From NCBI GenBank assembly GCA_002354205.1, contig DELD01000024.1, forward strand, positions 88,656 through 97,602: a stretch of DNA of 8,947 bases. Reading direction: 5' to 3'. This DNA is from Micavibrio sp. UBA2705 (GTDB lineage: Bacteria > Pseudomonadota > Alphaproteobacteria > Micavibrionales > Micavibrionaceae). A model generated the notes under the pieces. It did no database searches. It was not told where the DNA came from and saw only the letters and a program-made list of their open reading frames with translations. A program made the translations under genes and the position numbers. How positions within the stretch are numbered: the stretch's first letter is position 1; each line of letters begins with the position of its first letter. Of this stretch, positions 1 through 6,127 are shown one piece after another.

Positions 1-332
1 AAGAAAAGGCAGAAGAAAAGGCAGAAAACAAGCCAGCCGAAACAGGCGAGAGCAAAAGCGAAGAAAAACCAGCCGCGCCTGCGCTGCCTGAACTTGCTTT
101 ATTCCGCCTGAAGAAAGGTAAAGCCAACGCCAAGGCGCAGCGCCCGTTTAATAAAAACAAAAAGCCGCAAGCCGCAGGCGATAATAAAGGCAAAAAACCT
201 TTCAAGAAAGATGGCAAAAAAGGCGGTAAAAAGCCTAACGATCAAGGCCGCGTATATAGCGCAGGGCCGAAAAAAGCCGCGCAGGAAGATTCGCCATTCG
301 CAATCCTCGCGCAGCTTAAAGATAATAAGTAA
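1..332 (+). CDS. C-terminal tail of a larger protein, probably Suv3/MgpS-type helicase-related protein (5' end outside window)
   Basis: An open frame enters the window (codons begin at base 3) and stops at TAA 330-332, so only the last 109 residues are visible. The tail is low complexity. It begins with two EKAE units, followed by a Pro/Ala/Glu stretch, a short hydrophobic patch PELALFRLKK, a long Lys/Gly/Asn/Pro-rich basic stretch, and an ending DSPFAILAQLKDNK. Alphaproteobacterial helicase-related proteins (Suv3-like, MgpS type) commonly end with a basic disordered tail and a DSPFAxLxxLK-like motif, which is why I propose that family. No helicase motif lies inside the window, so this is inference from the tail alone. 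Another RNA-binding protein with a basic tail would also fit. The next gene starts 11 bases downstream, so the two are probably co-transcribed. Confidence 0.5.
   Translation, partial: EKAEEKAENKPAETGESKSEEKPAAPALPELALFRLKKGKANAKAQRPFNKNKKPQAAGDNKGKKPFKKDGKKGGKKPNDQGRVYSAGPKKAAQEDSPFAILAQLKDNK
3..26 (+). repeat. Perfect 12-bp tandem repeat, two copies
   Basis: GAAAAGGCAGAA occurs at 3-14 and again at 15-26 with no mismatch. It is in frame and encodes EKAE twice within the low-complexity tail of the first gene. More copies may lie upstream of the window. Because the unit is a multiple of three, copy-number change would alter tail length without shifting the frame. Confidence 0.85.
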
Positions 333-343
333 GACCGCCGCCA

Positions 344-871
344 ATGGAAGACGAATACGAAAAAGGCCAGCTACATTCTCCGGTAAGTGAAGATAGACTT
401 CTTCCCAAAGAGTTTTTTGATGTGCTGCTTAACCGTTACCTTCCAGTAGCGAGTCTTACCTATTTAGGCAGTTTACTTGGTTATGCCACTAAATTTGGCG
501 GCATGAATTTTATTGCGCATTTATTCACCAACAATAAAATTTACTGGCTCTCGCTTTATGGCGCAATATGGGTCAGCATCCCTGCTTTGGTCTGGATTAT
601 GATGCGCTCTATGTCTCTACTCTCTGACCATGCCGATATCTGGTATAAAGTCACCGCGGGCATGATGGCGGCAACACTGATTTTGAGCCTTATTTTATTC
701 CCTATGGAAAGCGGCCCATTATCACATGCGCAAAACTTTATTGTTGCCGTGCTGCCTGTTCATATTTTGATGTATATCTATTTCGTCAAAGGCGGTATGC
801 CTGTGATGTTTGGCGCGCCGCTTTCCGCGACGGCTGTGGCGTTTTTTGTCTATGGCATGTTCATAATGTAA
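344..871 (+). CDS. Four-helix integral membrane protein of unknown function
   Basis: This 175-residue protein is one I do not recognise. The first 65 or so residues are mostly polar and charged with a moderately hydrophobic patch near 33-50. Four hydrophobic segments follow at about 68-88, 103-121, 132-149 and 153-174, with the chain ending inside or just after the last helix. I see no cysteine pair, no metal-binding cluster and no signal-peptide cleavage site. The start is the first ATG after the upstream stop and is 11 bases from it, but no good Shine-Dalgarno sequence precedes it. Translation may therefore depend on coupling to the upstream gene. It lies 18 bases before nagZ, where many alphaproteobacteria instead carry a SPOR-domain protein gene. 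An inner-membrane location is likely, and any link to peptidoglycan or Tat function would be guesswork from position. Confidence 0.8.
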   Translation: MEDEYEKGQLHSPVSEDRLLPKEFFDVLLNRYLPVASLTYLGSLLGYATKFGGMNFIAHLFTNNKIYWLSLYGAIWVSIPALVWIMMRSMSLLSDHADIWYKVTAGMMAATLILSLILFPMESGPLSHAQNFIVAVLPVHILMYIYFVKGGMPVMFGAPLSATAVAFFVYGMFIM

Positions 872-889
872 CAAAAGAAAGGCGCATCA

Positions 890-1795
890 ATGCTCCCCGC
901 TATATTCGCCCTTGAAAGCACAAAAATCACCGATGATGAACGCGCCTTATTCAAAAGCGCAGATCCGCTTGGCTTTATATTATTTGGTCGCAACATTGAC
1001 ACGCCAGATCAAGTCAAAGCGCTGACCACTTCACTAAAAGACCTTATGGGGCGCGACTGCCCGATCTTGATTGACCAAGAAGGCGGGCGCGTTCAGCGTT
1101 TAAAACCGCCGCATTGGGCAAAATGGCCTGCGGCAGGTGATTATCAACAAGACTATAAAAAGCTCTATGATGATATGTATGAGATGGCACAAATGCTGCT
1201 TGACCACGGCATTAACGTCAATTGCGCCCCTGTGTTAGATATACGTTATAATGTGCCAACAGATATTATTGGTGACCGCGCCTATAGCGATAAAGCGGAT
1301 GAAGTGATTAAAGCGGGGCAAGTCGTTTGCGATGCATTTAACAAAGCGGGGATTATTGCTGTCAGTAAGCATTTACCAGGCCACGGACGCGCACGCGCCG
1401 ACACGCATTTTAAAGAAGCCGTGATTGATACGCCGCTTGCAACGTTGCAGCAAACTGACTTTCTACCGTTTCAAAAAATCGCCGTCCCTTGGGGCATGAT
1501 TGCCCATGTGATTTTATCTGATGTTGACGCCCTGCCCGCAACACTCTCCCCTAAAGTGATTGATGACATTATTCGCCGTGATATTGGCTTTGATGGCATA
1601 CTCATTAGTGATGATCTCAGCATGAAGGCGTTATCAGCCCACGGAAATATCGACCAAATTGCACTGAAATGCTTGCAAGCGGGCTGTGATATCGCGTTAT
1701 ATTGTGATGGTAAGCTAAAAGATATGGAAGACATCGCAAATGCCCTCGCGCCAATCGACAATAGTCTTAAATTGCGTTTAGGGCGTTTTGCTTAA
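890..1795 (+). CDS. nagZ: Beta-N-acetylhexosaminidase NagZ (glycoside hydrolase family 3)
   Basis: NagZ is the cytoplasmic enzyme of peptidoglycan recycling. It removes N-acetylglucosamine from anhydro-muropeptides, and its products also feed AmpR/beta-lactamase signalling in species that have it. The 301-residue protein shows the GH3 landmarks in order: GFILFGRN (28-35), IDQEGGRVQR (61-70), GDRAYSD (128-134), KHLPGHG (160-166), the Asp-His dyad of the mobile catalytic loop at D171/H173, and SDDLSM (240-245). D241 is the expected nucleophile. It is somewhat shorter than the usual 330-340 residues, chiefly at the C-terminus, but no catalytic motif is lost. The start is supported by AAAGG at 878-882, seven bases before the ATG. 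It sits at the head of the conserved nagZ-scpA-scpB-tat run, 12 bases before scpA. Confidence 0.95.
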   Translation: MLPAIFALESTKITDDERALFKSADPLGFILFGRNIDTPDQVKALTTSLKDLMGRDCPILIDQEGGRVQRLKPPHWAKWPAAGDYQQDYKKLYDDMYEMAQMLLDHGINVNCAPVLDIRYNVPTDIIGDRAYSDKADEVIKAGQVVCDAFNKAGIIAVSKHLPGHGRARADTHFKEAVIDTPLATLQQTDFLPFQKIAVPWGMIAHVILSDVDALPATLSPKVIDDIIRRDIGFDGILISDDLSMKALSAHGNIDQIALKCLQAGCDIALYCDGKLKDMEDIANALAPIDNSLKLRLGRFA

Positions 1796-1807
1796 AAAAA
1801 CGCGTAT

Positions 1808-2614
1808 ATGGATAATACAGATCAAAACACAGATCAAGACCTAAGCCATGACAATGGCGGCCTGCTTTTAAACCTTGATGGTTATGAAGGGCCGATTGAC
1901 ATGCTGCTTGACCTTGCGCGCAAGCAAAAGCTTGATTTGATGCATATATCCATCCTCGATCTTGCGCGGCAATATCTGAAATTTATTGAGCAGGCCAGTG
2001 ACTTAAAGCTTGATTTAGCAGCAGAGTATTTGGTTATGGCCGCGTGGCTCGCTTATTTAAAATCGCGCCTGTTGCTGCCTAAAGATGAAACAGAAGAGGA
2101 CGAGCTCAGCGGCGAAGAAATGGCGGCTGCGCTCCAGTTCCAGTTACGCCGTTTAGAAGCGATGCAAGACAGTGCAGACCAATTATTTGACCGCCCACAA
2201 TTAGGTCAAGATATCTATTCACGCGGCATGGGGTTTGAACTGCGCACCAATACAGATGCGCATTATGATGCAAGCCTGTACGATTTGCTTAATTGTTACG
2301 GCGCAATTAACCGCCGCCGCAATGCATCACATTATAAGCCCGTTGAATATAATTTACTTTCCATGGATGAAGCGATGGATCGCCTAAAAGCCGCCTTTAA
2401 AAAACTCCCCCGCAAAGGCAATCACAGTACATGGCTGACTTTAGAAAGCCTTGTCGATAAAGAAGAAAAAGACAAACTTCTCACGCGCTCATCCATAGCA
2501 TCTATATTTACCGCAGGGTTAGAAATGGCAAAATATGGCGGCTGCGAAATTCGCCAAGATGCGCCGCTACGCCCCGTTTACATGCGCGCCAACATTCAGA
2601 AAGAAGCATCATGA
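1808..2614 (+). CDS. scpA: Segregation and condensation protein A (kleisin ScpA)
   Basis: ScpA is the kleisin subunit that bridges SMC heads and, with ScpB, forms the condensin complex needed for chromosome compaction and segregation. The 268-residue protein has a polar 20-residue N-terminal extension, then the hallmark LNLDGYEGPIDMLLDLA (21-37). The conserved helix AAEYLVMAAWLAYLKSRLLL (71-90) that binds the SMC neck follows. After an acidic linker (TEEDELSGEE, 95-104) comes a C-terminal winged-helix region, about residues 195-268, containing TRSSIASIFTAGLEMAKYGG. Length is ordinary for alphaproteobacteria. No clear Shine-Dalgarno precedes the ATG; the 12-base gap after nagZ is A-rich, so coupling is possible. 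Its stop overlaps the scpB start in ATGA (2611-2614), consistent with balanced co-translation of the two partners. Confidence 0.95.
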   Translation: MDNTDQNTDQDLSHDNGGLLLNLDGYEGPIDMLLDLARKQKLDLMHISILDLARQYLKFIEQASDLKLDLAAEYLVMAAWLAYLKSRLLLPKDETEEDELSGEEMAAALQFQLRRLEAMQDSADQLFDRPQLGQDIYSRGMGFELRTNTDAHYDASLYDLLNCYGAINRRRNASHYKPVEYNLLSMDEAMDRLKAAFKKLPRKGNHSTWLTLESLVDKEEKDKLLTRSSIASIFTAGLEMAKYGGCEIRQDAPLRPVYMRANIQKEAS

Positions 2615-3234
2615 GTGCCGATAGTAAAGTTGATATTTCACATCAAGACACACATAAACGCATTGTCGAAGCGCTGCTTTTTGCAACGTCAGAACCGCTT
2701 AGCATCGACCAAATTTATGAATATCTGCCCGAAAATGCCGATGCTGGCGCCGCCATTGCTGCGCTGCAAGACGAATATGCAGGGCGCGGCGTTGAGCTTA
2801 TTTCTATTGGCGGGCGCTGGTCATTTAAAACGGCGGCAGATTTATCAGAGCATCTGACATTACAGCGCCAAGAACAGCGTAAACTATCACGTGCGGCGAT
2901 GGAGACCTTGGCGATTATCGCCTATCACCAGCCCGTCACCCGCGCCGAGATTGAAACCATTCGCGGGGTAAGTACGGGGCGCGGCACTTTGGATATATTA
3001 ATCGAAGCCGCATGGGTAAAGCCTGGTCGCCGCCGCGATGCACCGGGTCGCCCCCTGACATGGGTCACAACCCAAGGGTTTTTAGACCATTTCAACCTTG
3101 AATCCATCCGCGACCTTCCCGGTATGGATGAATTAAAAGCATCTGGCTTACTTGATAAGAGCGTAGCGCTTGACAGCGCGCTCACAATGGGCGATCTTTT
3201 CGAAGCAAACATCAAAGAAAATGAGGATGAGTAA
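2611..3234 (+). CDS. scpB: Segregation and condensation protein B (ScpB)
   Basis: ScpB is a tandem winged-helix protein that dimerises and binds the kleisin ScpA within the SMC condensin complex. In this 207-residue protein the first winged helix covers about residues 15-90 (RIVEALLFATSEPLSIDQI). The second covers about 91-165 and includes the family signature LSRAAMETLAIIAYHQPVTR (92-111), then IRGVSTGRGTLDILIEAAWV and the PGRPLTWVTT strand. The segment FNLESIRDLPGM (161-172) is also typical. The start overlaps the scpA stop by four bases. The stop at 3232-3234 directly abuts the tatA ATG, with no base between them. Confidence 0.95.
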   Translation: MSADSKVDISHQDTHKRIVEALLFATSEPLSIDQIYEYLPENADAGAAIAALQDEYAGRGVELISIGGRWSFKTAADLSEHLTLQRQEQRKLSRAAMETLAIIAYHQPVTRAEIETIRGVSTGRGTLDILIEAAWVKPGRRRDAPGRPLTWVTTQGFLDHFNLESIRDLPGMDELKASGLLDKSVALDSALTMGDLFEANIKENEDE

Positions 3235-3420
3235 ATGGCCCCAAGTTTTTGGCAAATCGGCATTGTCGTATTAATAATTTTTGTGCTTTTTGGCGCAGGT
3301 AAACTCCCGCGTATTATGGGTGACTTGGCTGAGGGCATCAAAAGCTTTAAAAAAGGCATGAAAGATGAAAAAGACGGCGATGACACGCCCGCTAAATCCA
3401 TAGATAAAAAAGACGAATAA
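3235..3420 (+). CDS. tatA: Sec-independent translocase pore subunit TatA
   Basis: TatA oligomerises with TatBC to move folded twin-arginine proteins across the cytoplasmic membrane. The 61-residue protein has the expected layout: a short periplasmic start, a transmembrane helix at about 6-20 with the polar Q7 near its beginning, the FG hinge (F19-G20), and an amphipathic helix from LPRIMGDLAEGIKSFKKGM (24-42) with the conserved F38. A short charged tail ends it. The absence of the TatB-type E8 and GP hinge, plus the second paralogue downstream, assigns it as TatA rather than TatB. A good GAGG motif inside the scpB 3' end precedes the ATG by a suitable distance. Confidence 0.95.
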   Translation: MAPSFWQIGIVVLIIFVLFGAGKLPRIMGDLAEGIKSFKKGMKDEKDGDDTPAKSIDKKDE

Positions 3421-3426
3421 TTAGCA

Positions 3427-3780
3427 ATGCTTGATTTCGGCTTTACCGAATTATTATTAATTGGCGCTGTCCTCATTATTGTTGTGGGGCCAAAGCAGAT
3501 TCCTGAGATCATGTATAATTTTGGCCGCATCATGCGCCGCCTTACCTATATGCGTTTTGCATTATCGCGCCAGTTTGAAGACTTCATGCATGATATGGAT
3601 GTTTCAAAAACAGGCGGCGAGAGCACGGATAGCCTCAACATGCTACCGCGCGAGAAAAGCGCTGAACAAGCGAGCGACGATAGCGGTAATGATGATGAAG
3701 AAGATGAAGACTTCCTTGAGCCCATCGCAGATGCAGAATACCCTGCGCCCAAAGCCGTAGAGCCGGAGCGCGAGACATGA
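3427..3780 (+). CDS. tatB: Sec-independent translocase subunit TatB
   Basis: TatB forms the substrate-receptor complex with TatC. The 117-residue protein starts MLDFGFTELLLIG, with the TatB-typical glutamate at position 8 in the membrane helix (about 6-20). The GP hinge follows at G21-P22, then an amphipathic helix through about residue 60. The C-terminal half (about 61-117) is acidic and likely disordered, with a strongly acidic run NDDEEDEDF near 88-96 and a Pro/Glu-rich end. It begins six bases after tatA with no clear Shine-Dalgarno, suggesting coupling. Its TGA overlaps the tatC ATG in ATGA (3777-3780). Both the order and the E8/GP features separate it from tatA. Confidence 0.93.
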   Translation: MLDFGFTELLLIGAVLIIVVGPKQIPEIMYNFGRIMRRLTYMRFALSRQFEDFMHDMDVSKTGGESTDSLNMLPREKSAEQASDDSGNDDEEDEDFLEPIADAEYPAPKAVEPERET

Positions 3781-4526
3781 ACGAAGCCCCGCATGATAAT
3801 GTCATGTCCCATTTATTAGAGCTCCGTAAACGGTTGATGATTGTCGTGCTCGGATTTGTTATCGCCAGCGCGGTCAGCTATTTTTATGTTGAAGATATTT
3901 ACAGCTTTCTCACGATCCCGTTAAAAGAAGCGATGGATAATAATGGCAGCGGACGTTTGATTTATACCGGCCTTAGCGAAGCATTCTTCACTTATCTAAA
4001 AGTCTCCTTATTTGCAGGCGCGGCAATTACCTTCCCGCTTTTTTCCTATCATATGTGGTCGTTTTTAGCCCCCGGCCTCTACCCCAAAGAAAAGCGCGCT
4101 TTTCTGCCTTATTTATTCGCAGCGCCGCTACTGTTTATTGCAGGCGGAGCGATGGTTTATTACGTGATCATGCCGCTGGCTTGGCCTTTCTTTTTAAGCT
4201 TCCAATCTTTTGATAACCCTGCGGGACTATCCATTGAATTAGAAGCGCGGATCAGTGAGTATCTGGGGCTTGTCATGGTCCTTATCTTTGCCTTTGGCCT
4301 TGCCTTCCAAATTCCTGTCATCCTGACCATGCTTGGACAAATGGGGGTTGTGAGCGCGCAATCTCTCGCGCGCAAACGCCGCTATATAATCGTGTTTTCA
4401 TTCATAATTGGCGCGTTTTTAACGCCGCCTGATATTATCTCACAAATCGGCCTCGCCCTGCCGGTTTGGGTACTCTATGAGTGTGCGATCATCATTATTC
4501 GTATTTTGCAAAAGGCGGAGAAGTAA
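3777..4526 (+). CDS. tatC: Sec-independent translocase subunit TatC
   Basis: TatC is the six-helix membrane core of the twin-arginine translocase and binds the RR signal peptide. The 249-residue protein carries HLLELRKRL (12-20, including the signal-peptide-binding glutamate E15) and TGLSEAFFTYLKVS (64-77). The second cytoplasmic-loop motif SFLAPGLYPKEKR (95-107) contains E105, equivalent to E. coli E103. FGLAFQIPV (173-181) and FLTPPDIISQ (214-223) follow. Six hydrophobic segments are visible. The position equivalent to E. coli E170 is Gln here, a substitution common in this lineage to my knowledge. GGAG at 3765-3768, eight bases upstream, supports the start. Confidence 0.96.
   Translation: MNEAPHDNVMSHLLELRKRLMIVVLGFVIASAVSYFYVEDIYSFLTIPLKEAMDNNGSGRLIYTGLSEAFFTYLKVSLFAGAAITFPLFSYHMWSFLAPGLYPKEKRAFLPYLFAAPLLFIAGGAMVYYVIMPLAWPFFLSFQSFDNPAGLSIELEARISEYLGLVMVLIFAFGLAFQIPVILTMLGQMGVVSAQSLARKRRYIIVFSFIIGAFLTPPDIISQIGLALPVWVLYECAIIIIRILQKAEK
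4517..4520 (+). promoter_or_regulatory. Ribosome binding site that decides the start of the 4528 gene
   Basis: GGAG (within AAGGCGGAG) ends seven bases before the ATG at 4528. The longer open frame could begin at ATG 4477, but that would overlap tatC by 50 bases and lacks an equally well-placed site. The 4528 start is therefore preferred. Confidence 0.6.
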
Positions 4527-4527
4527 A

Positions 4528-4914
4528 ATGGTGATTTGGGGGCTATATCTATCCGTCTTTTGGGCGATATCACTTTATTCTGTTTTTCAGGATCTCAAAC
4601 GCCCAGAGCGCATTTTATCCTCTGTTGAAAATATCCTGACAAGCCTGACGATTACTTGCAGCGTCTTGGCGTTATTTTATCCATTTATTGGACACAGCCT
4701 TGCGCCCTTCCTCATTATTCTTTTGCCGCTTAGTGCCTATTTTGAAATCAGCAATGCGATTGGGGATCTAAAAAGCGACCGCTTAAAAGATCAGCTTGGC
4801 GAAGAAGTACCGCAGGATATGATTAACAAAATCGCCTTTTACACGCTCAGCGCCATTTTGCTGCCTGGTTATATCGCAGGGCTGATCGTCCTTGTAAAAT
4901 ATGGTAACATATAG
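4528..4914 (+). CDS. Small four-helix membrane protein of unknown function, between tatC and zapE
   Basis: This 128-residue protein is unrecognised. Hydrophobic segments lie at about 3-20, 36-53, 58-75 and 103-123. Short polar links include QDLKRPERILSS (21-32) and a charged loop SNAIGDLKSDRLKDQLGEEV (75-94). There is no signal peptide cleavage site and only one cysteine (C44). I chose ATG 4528 because it begins one base after the tatC stop and is preceded by GGAG at good spacing; an earlier in-frame ATG at 4477 is possible but overlaps tatC. Its stop is two bases before zapE, so it is co-transcribed with both. In many alphaproteobacteria serS follows tatC, so this gene sits in an atypical place. 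A Tat accessory role is possible but unsupported by any motif. Confidence 0.8.
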   Translation: MVIWGLYLSVFWAISLYSVFQDLKRPERILSSVENILTSLTITCSVLALFYPFIGHSLAPFLIILLPLSAYFEISNAIGDLKSDRLKDQLGEEVPQDMINKIAFYTLSAILLPGYIAGLIVLVKYGNI

Positions 4915-4916
4915 AG

Positions 4917-6023
4917 ATGAGCAGCTTATCCCCCCTACAGCGATATAACAAAGCCTTGAGCGCGGGCGAGATTAATAATGATAGCGCACAAGAAAACGTC
5001 ATGCACGCGCTTGATGATCTCTATAACGCGCTTACCGCCCCTAAAAAATCATTCTTGCATCGCCTGACACATAAAGAAGCCATTAAAGGGCTTTATATCT
5101 ATGGCGGCGTTGGGCGCGGCAAAACATTTTTGATGGATATGTTTTTTGACGCTCTACCAGAAGACTTCCCCAAAAAACGCCGCCACTTTCACGAATTTAT
5201 GCGTGATGCGCATGATTTCCTGCACCGTAAACGTAAAGACAGCAGCAAAGACGCTGATGCGCTTATACCAGCTTTAGCGGACTGGGTTAGCACCGATTGC
5301 CGCGTCTTATGCTTTGATGAATTTCACGTTGTCGACATTGCCGATGCGATGATATTGGGGCGCTTATTAGACGCGTTATTTGCACGCGGCGTTGTGATGG
5401 TCTGTACATCAAACTGGCCGCCAAGTGATCTGTATAAAGACGGGCTGCAGCGCGCACGGTTTCTATCTGCCATTGCCTTAATCCAAACCCATATGCACGA
5501 AATTCACCTTGATAGCGATAATGATTACCGCCTTGGGCGGCTTAGCGATAGTGATCTTTATCACACGCCGAATAACCGCGAGAGCGAAAATGCGATTGAT
5601 GCGCTGTTCGCTGCGCTAACCAATTGTAGCGCCGCCAAACCTGAAACACTCAACCATAAAAACCGTAAAATCATCGTTCCTGCCACCGCCAAAGGCGTCG
5701 CGCGTTTCGCTTTTCAAGATTTATGCGAAAAGCCGCTCGGCGCAGGGGATTATCTCATGCTTGCTGAGAAATACCACACCATCATATTAGAAAATATTCC
5801 GCGCCTTGGTTATGACCGCCGTAACGAAACAAAGCGGCTGATAACGTTGATTGATGTATTATATGAGCAGAACACGATGCTGATTATCTCTGCTGCGACA
5901 GATGCGCCAAAGCTTTATACAGGACATGATCATAAATTTGAATTTGAGCGTACCGTCAGCCGCCTTTTAGAAATGCAAAGCACTGATTACCGCACCTCTC
6001 ACCAAGAAAAACGCGGCCTTTAA
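4917..6023 (+). CDS. zapE: AFG1-like ATPase / cell division protein ZapE
   Basis: This family includes E. coli ZapE, an ATPase that associates with the FtsZ ring, and mitochondrial AFG1/LACE1, linked to turnover of respiratory-chain proteins. The 368-residue protein has Walker A GGVGRGKT (63-70), the family segment HFHEFMRDAHDFLH (90-103), Walker B LCFDEF (131-136) and the sensor-like TSNWPPSDLYKDGLQRARFL (164-183). DYRLGRL (203-209), VARFAFQDLCEKPLGAGDYL (261-280), RRNETKRLITLIDVLYE (301-317) and the end motif FERTVSRLLEMQS (343-355) follow. All expected nucleotide-binding residues are present and the length is normal. It starts two bases after the preceding stop and is the last gene of the operon, followed by a terminator at 6041-6060. 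In relatives it is often beside mdh; that gene is not here. Confidence 0.93.
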   Translation: MSSLSPLQRYNKALSAGEINNDSAQENVMHALDDLYNALTAPKKSFLHRLTHKEAIKGLYIYGGVGRGKTFLMDMFFDALPEDFPKKRRHFHEFMRDAHDFLHRKRKDSSKDADALIPALADWVSTDCRVLCFDEFHVVDIADAMILGRLLDALFARGVVMVCTSNWPPSDLYKDGLQRARFLSAIALIQTHMHEIHLDSDNDYRLGRLSDSDLYHTPNNRESENAIDALFAALTNCSAAKPETLNHKNRKIIVPATAKGVARFAFQDLCEKPLGAGDYLMLAEKYHTIILENIPRLGYDRRNETKRLITLIDVLYEQNTMLIISAATDAPKLYTGHDHKFEFERTVSRLLEMQSTDYRTSHQEKRGL

Positions 6024-6040
6024 ATAAGGCGCGGCATATT

Positions 6041-6060
6041 AAGGGTTTTTAACCCTTTTT
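6041..6060 (+). terminator. Intrinsic terminator after zapE
   Basis: A perfect 7-bp stem, AAGGGTT (6041-6047) and AACCCTT (6051-6057), with a TTT loop and further Ts at 6058-6060. It lies 17 bases after the zapE stop and would end the long operon. The stem is short and half A/T and the T-run is short, so termination may be partial. Confidence 0.65.
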
Positions 6061-6080
6061 CCCCGCGAAGATGTTAAGCT

Positions 6081-6088
6081 TATATTAT
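6081..6088 (+). promoter_or_regulatory. Possible -10 element for the DUF2336 gene
   Basis: TATATTAT at 6081-6088 lies about 40 bases before the ATG at 6128 and after the zapE terminator, the right place for a promoter. No convincing -35 hexamer is seen 16-18 bases upstream, so this is a weak call. Confidence 0.25.
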
Positions 6089-6127
6089 ACGAATCAATCG
6101 ACTTCTTTTTATTAGGGTATTGTAATA

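Noticed and set aside
3..26. Start of a CRISPR or other repeat array
   Set aside because: The units are 12 bases, adjacent without spacers, and in frame within a coding sequence.
2925..3533. Minus-strand open frame of about 200 codons across scpB, tatA and tatB
   Set aside because: It lies wholly opposite three well-supported genes, has Ser/Pro-rich low-information sequence, and resembles no family; it is a shadow of their codon pattern.
4477..4527. Longer N-terminus for the membrane gene after tatC
   Set aside because: The extra codons overlap the tatC 3' end in another frame, read as basic and non-hydrophobic sequence, and the ATG at 4528 has a well-placed GGAG.
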